Assembly: GCA_007922225.1 (NCBI GenBank)
Contig: ML679969.1
Span: 20,044,932 to 20,108,931 of the forward strand
DNA length: 64,000 nucleotides
Direction: 5' to 3'
Source: Emydura subglobosa
Lineage: Eukaryota > Chordata > Testudines > Chelidae
The notes below the pieces were generated by a model. That model was given only the letters and a program-made list of their open reading frames with translations, made no database searches and was not told the DNA's origin. Of this stretch, positions 11,191-21,165 are shown piece by piece. How positions within the stretch are numbered: position 1 is the first letter of the stretch; every line of letters starts with the position of its first letter. Made by a program: the position numbers and the translations under genes.

Positions 11191-12785
11191 GGCAGGGCTG
11201 GCTGAGCCCAGGGCAGCTCCTGACCCTCTTATTGCCCCGTGTGGGGTATGTATTCTCTGTCACAAATCTACCATAAATATTATAAAGATTCATAAAGATA
11301 AGCAAACAGAGAAAATACCCCCACCCAATTGACCACAACTGTCCACAGTTATTGCTGCCAAGTATATGAGAATGAAGCCTGGTCAATGCGAATCAAAAAT
11401 CTCCTCCTGTTAAAGATGTTTTCAGTAAGGACCTGAGACAGCGGAGAGATGCAATTTCTCTCACTAATGATTCTGAAATTAAGAAATTAACCCGCTTTCT
11501 GCATGCATTTGAACTGTGGGACACTGGGAGACAGCTACAGAAATTGGATGTGAGCTGAAGGTGAGAAGAGCCTGGAGCCTGCTAGCAGCACACCTAGTTC
11601 TGAGCCCCTGGTGTCCTAGCAGTGCAAAGCACTCAGGACTGTGGGATGTCTTGATGCAAGTAAGGGAACAATTTGGGATCTTGAAAAGGGCAGCTGAGGA
11701 ATCCTGTATCACCAAGTGTCACAACTCTAGGCACCCAGACCACTCTGGAGGGGGTTCTGGCATTTGCATTCAACTTAAAGCAGCTTTTTCTCATGTAAAC
11801 GGATTTTGCTCTGTGTTTCACCCAGGTATTTAAAATCCACAAGTGTGCAGTCTGCAGGCACGTCAGCTCCAATCACGCGTCTGTCATGGAAGCATCAGTG
11901 GTGACTCCACACTGACACAGGCTGAGCTAGTGGGAAGGGACAGTGAAAGAGGACAGGAGCGCAGCCCTCTCCCTGAACCTGGAGCGCTGTCCCAGGGTCC
12001 TCCCACAATGCCACTACACCGGCATGTGATTTGCTGAGTTGGCTAAGTGCCCCCGGCTCAGTTGCTCTTCATTATTTTATCAGTTTTATATCAACAGCTC
12101 CCCCTCAGCAGTTCCTGTGTGGTGCTGCTGGCAGAGGAACCTCATGGATACTGTTTAGATGAAGTCAAAAGGTTTTGACTGGACAAAGGTAAAGGATCTG
12201 GCCTGAGCCAGGCACAGGGGGAGGGATCTGCAGTGTAGATCTTAACTCTCGCTGCTACTCAGCTCCTGATCTCAAGCAGCCCCCACTGCTCCTGTTCTGA
12301 CCCCCCCTCCCAGCCTCAGCTCCATCAGAGCACCCCAGGCCTGAGCTGTACTTTCATTTGCTGACTCAATTCAGCCAATGGAATTGAAGTATGCAAATGA
12401 ACTGGAGGGGGAGAGGTGGCTGGCAGTTACCTCTGATGTTAAGATGCCCCTCTGCCTGCAGCACCAGGCAGGTGCTGTGTGGAAATCAGCTTTGCCAGCA
12501 TGCCAGTTTTCTGATTGTCACCTAAACCAACAGGGCTTTTCCCACGAAGGTTTAGAACCTTCCTTGATATTTTGGAATTGATCGGCTGTGGTCTTCAAAA
12601 GCTATCACATCACAGACAGACAGAGGGATGCCATCATGTTGGTGTCTGGCCCAGCGAATTGAGGCCTACGAGTTATTATGTAGCAGCCCCTTCTGACATG
12701 CTGAACTCTGCTAATGGGAGTTCCAGGCTGAGGGTAAATACCCTGCAGAGTTGAACGCAGTTTTGAATTCACATCACGTCTCTTT
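11191..12785. other. Unannotated DNA, no gene seen
   Basis: Short chance frames only. No repeat family was identified with confidence. Confidence 0.5.
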
Positions 12786-13043
12786 GGGCTTGTCTACACC
12801 TAAAACGCTGCAGCACAGCTGTGCTGCTGAAGCACTTCAGTGAAGACACTAACCACACAAATGGGAGGGTTCCCATTTGTATAGATACTCCCCTCCTTGA
12901 GAGGTGGTAGCTAGGTCAATAAGATAATCCTCCCAATTGACCTAGCACTGTGTGCACCAGGGATTACAGGTGTTTAACTGCATACTGTGTGTATACTGTC
13001 AGGAATGTGTATACTGACCTGATTTCCTAGTGTAGACCAGGCC
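12786..13043. mobile_element. Non-autonomous DNA transposon (MITE), about 258 bp
   Basis: The left end GGGCTTGTCTACAC and the right end GTGTAGACCAGGCC are imperfect inverted repeats. The same GGCCTTGTCTA-type terminus occurs on the MITE at 25.81-26.02 kb. The interior holds a further inverted pair (CCTAGC and GCTAGG contexts). A three-base duplication would suit PIF/Harbinger, but the flanking triplets TTG and TCA do not match, so the superfamily is left open. Confidence 0.65.
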
Positions 13044-13253
13044 TCAGTTTCTCTTTAGCACTGCAGCTAATCATCAGCTGGAACAGTGCTAGCTTCATTG
13101 CCTGCTTTGTGAAGGATGCTTACATCAGCTCATTGAAATACATGGTTTCAGGTTTTTAGCTCAGGTCTGGCTGAACCAGCAACATTGACAATGGTTTCTC
13201 CCTAGTTCAGACAATCACAGCAGTTCAGCCAGGCCCCCACATCTCACACCATA

Positions 13254-14223
13254 TGTCATGGTCTCTGTTCACCATCAGTGCGCCTCCTCCTGATCATTGG
13301 GGTGATTAGCTGATTCCACACCACCTTTCCATGTCTTGCCACACACCCTGACTTCTCTTTCTGGCTCTCCATGAGGCAAGATGCTCAGTGTTTGGTGGCT
13401 CAGATCTCCAGCCAAGTCACAAGTTCTTCCCCTCTGTGGCATCAAAGTCTCTCCTTATGAACAGGCTCAGGCAGTCTTTCCCTTCACTACCCAGCTGGTG
13501 CCACTTGCCCAGTGGCTGGCAGGGGTACCCTGGCCCACATGCTACTCTGGGTACCAGCTTAAGGACCCTCTGATCAGCAACCCAGGTCTGTTGCATTCTG
13601 GACCTTACTGCCTCTTCCCTGAGCCTTTCTGTACCTTCTAGCTCCCCCCACTCTGCATTTGCCAGCCCCAAAGCTCCCTCCTCCCTGGGAGTAACGGTAG
13701 ACTGCTTCAGCTCCGCAGCCGCCAAACGCACCTCCTGTCTCCCAGGGAGTAACAACAGACTGCTTCTCTGCAGCCCCCTCTGCTGCCAGCTTCCTGGCTT
13801 TATGAATCCAGCCCAGCTCTTCCTCAGGATACCTCAGCCACCTGATTCCCCTCAGCTCTGGCCTGCTTAATTGGCCCCGTTGTCGGCCTACATCAGTGGT
13901 CCACAAACTTAGGATGTGACCCCCCAGCTGGGGCTGGAAGCGGGGCCATGGTCGTGTCCAGGGGCCGAGTCGAGAACAGTGGCTGGGAGTTGGGGGCCGA
14001 CCTGGGGGAACCACGGCCGGCAGCCAGGGCCGGAGTGTGCAGCTGGGAACCACGGCCGACAGCCAGGGTCAAGGTTGGGGGGTAGGGCTGGAGTAGAGCT
14101 TGGGGAAGAGTGGGGCAGAGTTCCCTCCCTGCCCCCTATGGGAGCTGGCCTGGGTCTTACCCCCACAACGTTCCTCCACACCCCCCATATTGAAAACTTC
14201 TGGCCTACATTAACCCCGTCACA
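13254..14223 (-). repeat. LTR, antisense, interrupted by a hAT MITE
   Basis: Read on the minus strand this begins TGTGACGGGG and ends near GACCATGACA. It shares a long ordered region with 47.3-47.9 kb, including CCTCCCTGGGAGTAAC versus CCCTCCCAGGGAGTGAC and the following CTGCTTC blocks. The TATA position of the other copy is degraded here to CATAAAG. The hAT MITE at 13894-14202 lies close to the 5' end of the LTR. Flanking target duplications are not evident. Confidence 0.55.
13886..14210. mobile_element. hAT-type MITE with perfect 8-bp target duplication
   Basis: The element is 13894-14202 (309 bp), flanked by the identical 8-mer GCCTACAT at 13886-13893 and 14203-14210. It starts CAGTGGTCCACAAACTT and ends GAAAACTTCTG, an imperfect inverted pair. 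The interior is GC-rich with repeated GGGAACCACGGCCG-type units, which creates long chance open frames on both strands. It interrupts the antisense LTR at 13.25-14.22 kb, so it is the younger insertion. Confidence 0.9.
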
Positions 14224-15097
14224 CCAGGCCTCACAGGTGTTTTTAATTCCAGGGTTGCACATTTAGTTGCTTCTGTCAGCTGAATGCACTGCACACACTG
14301 GGGTCCTTGAATCCCTCCATTTCCCCCATAAGCTTCCTGCAGTGACCCCCCACCTCACAGCTCTGTGTCCCCCCACTCTCCCTTCCCACCATGCCAGGGG
14401 CTTTGTCTGCCCCAGTTCATCCTCCATCACATGTCGGGAGCTCAGGGGGTGGGGTCATCTGCACAGCCAGTGACGCACCAGGCCAGTGAGTCTCAAAGCC
14501 CAGGTTGACAGACTCGGGCTCTTGGAGCTTGCGCAATGGCACTAACAACAACTGTGTAGAGGTTGTGGATTGGGCTGAAGCTCGGGATCTGATGCTGAGC
14601 TGCTCTCCAGGCTTCAGAGGTGGGCAGCAGCCCAAACGTCTCCACAGCTATTTCTAGCACCATAGCGCAAGCCCTGTGAGCCTGTGTCTCAACCTAGGCT
14701 CTAACTCTGCACACTTCCCTTGCTGCGGAGATGCCCCCTGAGTGTCCCCATTCTACCCAGGCCTTCCATTCCCACCTTTCTCCCATAGCACTGCCCCCAA
14801 TCTCCCCCCATGCCAGGGCTCCCTCCACCCTATTCTCTGTCTGGGAACAGTCTTTCAACCTCTCAACATTTTAAACTCCGGTGAGCTGGTGGCAGAGCAG
14901 AGTTCAGACAGGGTTACTGTTAACTGGAAGGTGTTAATAGCTGCCTCAACCAGTTCTTTGAGCTATAGAAAATTACCGAGATGGCTGCAGCTGCTGACTC
15001 TGCTAACCAGAGAGTCAAGGGCTCCGTGTGTCCCCCTACTTCCCCTTTCTAGTTTTTCACCAAAATCATAGGGCTCTGCCCACTGATGGCTAGAACA
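14224..15097. other. Unannotated DNA
   Basis: No gene is seen. Around 14470-14720 the text has the look of a degraded MITE (antisense GAGTCTCAAAGCCCAGG and a later CTCAACCTAGGCTC), but termini could not be defined. Confidence 0.4.
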
Positions 15098-15535
15098 TGG
15101 AGAGAATCCACCGGAGGCAATGACAATGATTTGGGGGCTGGGGCACATGACTTATGAGGAGACACTGAGGGACCTGGGCTTAGTGATGGGGGATTTGATA
15201 GCAATCTTCAACTAACTAAAGGTGGGTTCCAGGGAGGATGGAGCTAGTCTGTTCTCAACGGTAGTGGATGACAGAACAGGGAGCAATGGTCTCAAGTTGC
15301 AGTGGGGGAGGTCTAGGTTTGATATCAGGAAAAACTTTTTCCCTAGGAGGGTGGTGAAGCACTGGAATGGGTTACCTAGGGAGGTGGTGGAATCTCCATC
15401 CTTAGAGGATTTTTAAGGTGCAACTTGACAAAGCCCTGGTTGGGATGGTTTAGTTGGGGTTGGTCCTGCTTTGATCAGGGGGTTGGACTAGATGACCTCC
15501 TGAGATCCCTTCCAACCGTAATATTCTATGATTCC
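15098..15535 (+). repeat. CR1 LINE 3' end with terminal tail
   Basis: The text is the standard CR1 3' end: ACATGACTTATGAGGAG, GGAGCAATGGTCTCAAG, the [23 protein letters not shown] block at 15357-15401, then TAGATGACCTCCTGAGATCC and a final ATATTCTATGATTC. It is 5'-truncated, and a short internal segment near 15186 is missing. The open frame covering part of it (15222-15416) is the last piece of ORF2 and not a separate gene. Confidence 0.92.
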
Positions 15536-17934
15536 CTGACATGCTGACATTGTTCAGCTCTGATGGTCAAAAATGATCAGGTTACAGCCAAGCAGAGAAA
15601 TGCCACTGAGCTGAGTGTTCAACCTCCCTTCACTCAGCCAGGCCTGTTTACTACAGTCATGCTTCGGCACTAACTAGGACCAAGGCCCTGTTGTGACCAA
15701 TATTGCACACCTAGAGCAGCAGCCAGTCCCTGCCTCAAAGAGCTCAGAGAGCTGACAAGCAGATGCCAGGCAAGGGAAGGGTTAGAACACACCAGCAGAG
15801 AGAACACCATGAGGTCTCCTGTCTGGGTGTTGCTGAAAAGCCCCTGCTCCCAGCATCCTGCAGTGTGGCAGGGCAGAGAGGTGTTTCCAGAGCTTACGAG
15901 TGCAGATACAGGTCAGATTTTCTTTTCCATCCCAGCCCTGCCCAGGCAGAGCATTGGGGCTGGTGCCTGGTTGAGGTGGCCAGCTGAAAACACCCACAGG
16001 GAGAGCACGTCCCGGTTGGCATAAAGCCAGCCATGTTCCTCCCCAGGTGGGGAGGCACCAGGCAAGGGGCAGGGAGCAGGTGTAGCTAAGTCCTACTATG
16101 CTACAATGACCCCTCAGCAGGCCTTTCGGGCTGTAGTCTCAGCTGGCAGATGGCCAGGGACAACACAGACCAGCCCCCAGGTCTAGCCAATGCCATAACT
16201 CCCTCCTCCCCTTCCTACCGCCATGTGCCATGGGGTACCTGCCTGTGCTGCATGGCATGGGCCTGTCTAGGGGAGCATTGCTGACTGGACACACTACCCA
16301 GCCGGGAGGACAATTGAGACAGTCAAGCCATCTGTGCAAACAATGCCTCAGCTGGGCTTTCCTCAGCCCAATGCAGCTAGGGTGCAGAGAGCTGGCATCT
16401 GGCCTCGACACCACATAATCTCTGGGTGGGTCTGCGCCTGGCCCTGGTCCATGGAGCAGTCACAGAAGGGTGCAGTGAACCCCTGTGCATTAGGGCACCC
16501 TGCCATCCCTGTGCCCTGGCACTCTCAGCTGCACTGTGGCATGGGTCCATTGGTGCCATGACTCCAGGCAGTTCTCTGAGGGCCACTGCCCCAGTAGGAG
16601 GGAGGCTTCCCAGTGCAAAGGGGCTGTAACACTGACTCCAGCTCTCCCCACGGCGACGGAGAACCCTGCAGGCTTCCGGGCTGCAATGCAGAGAGAGTGA
16701 CCACGTGCCTCCTCCCTCATCTCTCGCCCCCGCTCTGAGGCCTGGGTGGGAGGGGCGCCATGGTGTGAGGGAGAGAGAGTAACGCTATAGCTGTGATGCC
16801 CCTTCTGCAAGCTCTGGGTTATCCTTGCCTCCTGCTGGAGCTGGAGGTGATGACTGGGGAGACCGGGGAATGCCATTAATAAATCCCTTCCCCTTGGTCC
16901 CCCTGTCGATAAAGCCAATGGCTTTCACCAACAACCAGGCTGCTTCAGTGCTGGCTGTTTTTAAATACCAGTAGGATGCTCATGCTGTGGAAATAACATG
17001 TTTCCTTTCAAGCCTAGGATCTAAACTGCAGATTTGCATTGCATTGATTTTCCTAATTGAAATGAAAAATGCTGCTGTATCAACCTGTCCAAAATGTTCC
17101 AAGCAGATGTCATTAATTTACACTCAGAGTTGCGCCCTGAAATGTGACTATGATTATTTCAGGCAACTCAGTGGTTTTTATTTAAAATATTTAACCTTTT
17201 CTTTTAACATTTGTTGTAGCTGTATTAAATGACAGTTTAAAGATGACGCTTCTACAAATGCTATGCCTGTGAAAATGAATGAAGCTTACAAATGTAATGC
17301 TGTATATTATAAATTACAACCTCTTAGATGGATCATGAGGAATCTTTCAAACATTAAATCTGAAGCAAGCATCAGGAGAATGTGCACAGACTTAGAGAAA
17401 CAACAGGGCAAAACTCTGGCAAAGGAACTGCCCTGAACTCAGCCTGGGAAGTTGCTTTGAAAATGAACCTAGAAAGAATATCTTAAACAACAAATGCTAT
17501 CTAAGTCATGGCCTGGTCCAGTGCTTGCTAGGTAGGCAAAGCTCCCAGTTCAGCTTGCGGCTATGGAAAGTGAATCTCTGATAAATTAGTCTATACTTTA
17601 TTCCAAACCAGTGGCAAAAACAACCAGACTGCTACATTCATCTAGTGAAACACTCAGTAGTAAACAAGCATGAAGCCAGCCAGCCAACCTGTCCTTGTTA
17701 TGGTGATTGGCACTATATCTGTTTTATTATTGATAGTGGTAGTCATATTTTGATGCATGCATTTATTTATGGTAACACCCACTATGAGCTAAGCCCCTTC
17801 CAAACATACAGTAAAGAGGAGAGATAGGAACATTCCCAGAGTTCATGATTGACGGACAGACAGGCAGAGGTTAAAAAGAAGAAACTCCAACAAGCAATTT
17901 ATATACATGTCCGCTCCATTCACTAGAGGCAGCA
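15536..17934. other. Unannotated DNA, AT-rich from 16.9 kb
   Basis: From 15.5 to 16.9 kb the sequence is moderately GC-rich with chance frames. From 16.9 to 17.9 kb it is AT-rich and looks like unique intergenic or intronic DNA. No exon or repeat was identified. Confidence 0.5.
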
Positions 17935-18376
17935 CATCAGAAATGGGTCCATCCCTTTGATCATCTTTGTCATTCGCTTCTGTATCCTTTCCAGTTTTTC
18001 CACATCCTTTCTATATATTGGACACAGTACTCCAGCTCCCGTGACTTGCATGCTAGGCCTCTGCTAATGCAACCTAAAATTGCATTTGCTTTTTTTGCAA
18101 CAGCATCGCATTGCTGACTCATGTTGTGGTTGTAATTCACCACAACTCCCAGACCCTTTTCAGCAGTGCTGCTGCCAAGCCAGTTATCCCTCATTCTGTA
18201 TTTGTGCATTTGGCTTTTCTTCCTTAAGTGTCTCTATTGAATTTCCTTTTGTTGTCAGTTCTCCAATTTATCAAGATCCCTCTGAATTTTAGTTCTATCC
18301 TACATGTGCTGGCAACCCCGCCAGCTTTGTGTCATCTGCAAACTTGATCAGTATGCTCTCTACTCTTACATTCAGG
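17935..18376 (-). repeat. CR1 LINE, antisense, first part of a split copy
   Basis: On the minus strand this encodes a CR1 reverse-transcriptase C-terminal region with a LGSSTAEKGLGVVV-like block at 18209-17970 and upstream text matching LIKFADDTKL-type DNA. The copy is interrupted at TACATTCAGG (18376) and resumes at CCAGGTCATTAATAAAG (19698), which is continuous in intact CR1s. The subfamily is the same as the copy at 52.8-53.6 kb (shared GTTGTGGTGAATTACAACC, read antisense here). Confidence 0.88.
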
Positions 18377-18464
18377 TGTAAGCGTGTTGGCTCTGTGGAA
18401 GGACACAGCGGCTTCCTACAAACAGGGAATAGCTCACGTTTGGCAATTGAGTAGTCCTAATAGT

Positions 18465-18830
18465 CCACCCTTAGGCAGGGTGAGCAGCAGTTACTCGCTC
18501 AGGCCCTCAGTCAGGGCGAGCAAGCAAAGAGTCAGTTGCTCCAACCCCTAGGCAGGGGTGAGCAGCAGGTAATCGCTCAGGCCCTTGGTCAGGGCGAGTG
18601 AGCACAGAGTCAACCGCTCCAACCCCTAGGCAGGGTGAGCAGAGGCCGATCACTCGGTCCCTCAGCCGGGGCAAGTGAGCAAGGAGTCTATTGCTCCAAC
18701 CCCTAGGCAGGGTGAGCAGAAGTGGATCGCTCAGACCCTCAGGCAGGGCAAGCGAACAGGAGTCTATGGTCTAACCCTTAGGCAGGGTCAGCAGAGGAGG
18801 CAACGGCTTCAGGCGGGGTCAGGAGAGCAA
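18465..18830 (+). repeat. 77-bp tandem array (VNTR) inside the insertion
   Basis: Units begin at the recurring TAGGCAGGGTGAGCAG, at 18472, 18549, 18627, 18704 and 18779, giving spacings of 77, 78, 77 and 75 bp. Each unit is itself two related halves: the TAGGCAGGGTGAGCAG half and a CTCAGGCAGGGCGAGC-type half. There are about 4.5 copies. The spacers are not unique, so this is not a CRISPR array. Confidence 0.9.
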
Positions 18831-19665
18831 TTCTCCTGGGGTGGCTAGGGAAAAGGGGAAGGGGATGGGGACACAGGCCCACCCGTCTCCACTGCATCCC
18901 AGCCCAGGGCCCTAGCAGTGGCAGAAGCGGCTGCCACTGTGCCGGCGGGGCTCCCGCCGCAACACACTGGCTATAAGGTGGCTTCAGCCACAGGCCAAGG
19001 CTGTCCCTGGGCTACTTCCTCCCCACTGACCCTAGTACCTGCCTCCTCCGTGCCACGGGGATAGTCCATCTGGGTTAGCGCTGTCAGTCCTTCCTCGTCG
19101 ACCGGGGGTAAAGCAGGAAGCTCCTCTTCAGGGGGCAGCTCCTCAAGGTTACTGTGTGTTGGGAGCGGCTCGGCCTAGGGCAGCTCCTCCAAGTCCTGCC
19201 CCGCTGGAGGGAGGGGCTCGGCGGCCGGCAGTTCCTCCAGATCCAGCCCAGCCTCCGGGGGTGCCCACCTCTCGGGCTGCTCTGGGGTCTCGGCCCAGTC
19301 TGGCAGGTCCCGAACATGGGATCGGGGTCGCTCAGCCCAGTTGTCCTGGCCGGGTTGCCTAGTCCAGCTTCTCAATGGCCCTATCCAATCCCCGGTGGGG
19401 CCGGGGTTCGGGTGCGGCGGCGGCTAGGCTCTGGCCTAGACCTCGGCTGGTGGGGCAGCACATCTGCCTCTGGCAGCAGTCTGGACCCTACTGAGCTCAG
19501 GGGCCAGGCTTTTGTACTTCCCCTTCCTGTGGGGCTCCGCCCCACGGCTGCCAATTGGCCTGGCCGGGTGGCCCTATCACAGCCCGGGTCCCTTGTTGCC
19601 GGGCAGACTCTGGGGCAGGGTGTGAGTTGGGCCAATCAGAGCGCTCGTGTCCTTCCTCAGGCTCT
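18831..19665 (-). other. CpG-rich part of the insertion with chance open frames
   Basis: This portion is rich in CTCGGCC, CTCCTCCAAGTCC and CCGGG text, and supports an open plus frame of about 207 codons and several minus frames at once. The overlap of open frames on both strands is expected from GC-rich DNA. Proline- and glycine-rich, low-complexity translations with no domain argue against a gene. It may have served as a promoter region of the element. Confidence 0.45.
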
Positions 19666-19697
19666 GGCTCCGTGGGAGGCCACAGTGGCTTCCTACA

Positions 19698-20012
19698 CCA
19701 GGTCATTAATAAAGATGTTAAACTACACCGGGCTCAGAATAGATCCCTGTGGAGCCCCATATGAGCCCTCCCTCTAAAAAGACATCATTCCATTCATAGT
19801 GACTCTTTGTTTGCGATTGTTTAACCCATTATGTGTCCACTTGATGGTAGCTCTGCCGAGCCTGCATGTCTACAGCTTACATACCAGAATGTGACATTGG
19901 CTGGCATCAAGAGCCTTGCTGAAGTCCAGGTATATTATGTCCACCGTGTTCCCCCTCAAGCAGATGCTGGCTTCTTGAGGGACCTCATAGAATTCAGCCA
20001 GGAATGGCTTTT
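19698..20012 (-). repeat. CR1 LINE, antisense, second part of the split copy
   Basis: This continues the copy interrupted at 18376: the antisense of the reverse-transcriptase region, with AATAAAGATGTTAAAC, GATCCCTGTGGAGCCCC (the PQGS-like block) and TTGCTGAAGTCCAGGTATA. It ends where the next LTR begins near 20013. Confidence 0.85.
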
Positions 20013-21165
20013 TGTTGTGCCCGGCTAGGAGCCCTTACAGCTTGGGCCATCCCGGGGTGGGAATGTTCACACAGTGAGCAGAGCCCTGTGACAGTGCTCA
20101 GGGAATCCAGGACTGAGAATCACCTTGTGACCCCCTAGTCTCCACATGAGGAAGACTTGCTTGTGCAAAGTGCTGGTGCTGAGCCCATCAGTAGCTCTGT
20201 CCCCTGAGCTATGCCAGTCCTTACTTCACACACAGGTGAACTGTTGTGGCACCCCCAGCCCCAAGTCCCTGTGAAGCGTTCCCCTAGAGTGCCCCTCCCG
20301 CCCGTTCTCCACTGAGCACTCACAGAAATACCAGGTCTACTGCCCCCCAGGGAGCAGTGCACACTTCAGCAGCCATGATTCAACTGAGGATCAGCTCTTT
20401 GCTTCATGCCAGAGACTGTGCTGTATGGAGAGTGAAAACGATACATTTATTATCCAAGATACACGAGCTAGTGAGCTAGGATAATGGAAGCAAAAGGCTA
20501 GATATAAAACAAACTCAGAACATGCTTTCTAGAGACTAAACTTGACAGTTACCCTCCTATCTAAAGAAGTTTATCTCACATCCAATGTCCTCTGCAGCAT
20601 TTCAACCAAGGCTGGTTGAGATCCCATTTTCATGAATGTAAACGCACTGCTTGTTTACTTCCCAGGTGCCAGATAAAGGGTCCTTGCTTTTTCCCCCAAA
20701 GTCAATTGTTTGTACTCAGGGTCAGGATATTGTCCCCGTTCTTCTCACCTCCCCCCCATGACTAATTCTCCAGTGTGCTGCCTTCCTGTTGATTTCAGAT
20801 CTCCCCCATTGATTTTGTATGTAAACGGGTCTGCACTGTGTTGGCTTACACTGCTTAATTCACATGTTGACAGAGAAAGACAGGTGAATAAACTTTTGTC
20901 TGACAGAAAACCTGTGTCTGAACTCTACCTAGATGCTGATGTTAGAGCATGTTTTCAGTAGACACAACGTAATTCTTACAAAAAAATCGATACATGCATT
21001 TCAGAATGATACTAATGGCTTGTGGGACCTGACTTTCATATGAGACCTCATGGGTCATCCTTTGGCGCAGCAGGCTGTACACCAGAATGTATTTGGGTGT
21101 ATCAAACGGTGTCATTGAGGACACTCTTGTTAGCCCCTTACAGTTGGCCCTGAGAAGTTTTAAGT
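20013..21165 (-). repeat. Probable LTR, antisense
   Basis: The minus strand carries AATAAA (plus TTTATT near 20445). Text such as GAGGAAGACTTGCTTGTGC and CTAGATATAAAAC resembles a recurrent reptile LTR. It sits directly against the CR1 segment at 20012, where it would have inserted. Candidate ends are TGTGCCC on the left and GTTCACA on the right. No target duplication was confirmed. Confidence 0.45.

Larger units (their letters stand above)
18372..19702. mobile_element. 1.32-kb GC-rich VNTR-bearing insertion of unknown class
   Basis: The inserted DNA is 18377-19697. It starts TGTAAGCG and ends CCTACA (an inverted TGTA/TACA pair), and the flanks TCAGG and CCAGG match at 4 of 5 bases, as a 5-bp target duplication would. 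A 32-bp segment containing GGCTTCCTACA occurs near the left end (18389-18420) and again at the right end (19666-19697), 28 of 32 identical and in the same orientation. The interior holds a 77-bp tandem array and then a CpG-rich part. The termini favour an LTR (solo) or LTR-like element, but no coding sequence, purine tract or primer site is seen. Confidence 0.6.

Noticed and set aside
13574..14266. Frames of 116-159 codons on both strands
   Set aside because: They fall in a GC-rich MITE and its LTR host. Translations are Pro/Gly/Arg-rich and mirror each other.
18465..18830. CRISPR-like spacing of repeats
   Set aside because: The intervals are not unique spacers but further copies of the same 77-bp unit, and the context is a vertebrate transposon.
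19154..19777. 207-codon plus frame in GC-rich DNA
   Set aside because: It lies inside the VNTR-bearing insertion and runs out into the CR1 segment. Overlapping minus frames are equally open and the product is low-complexity.
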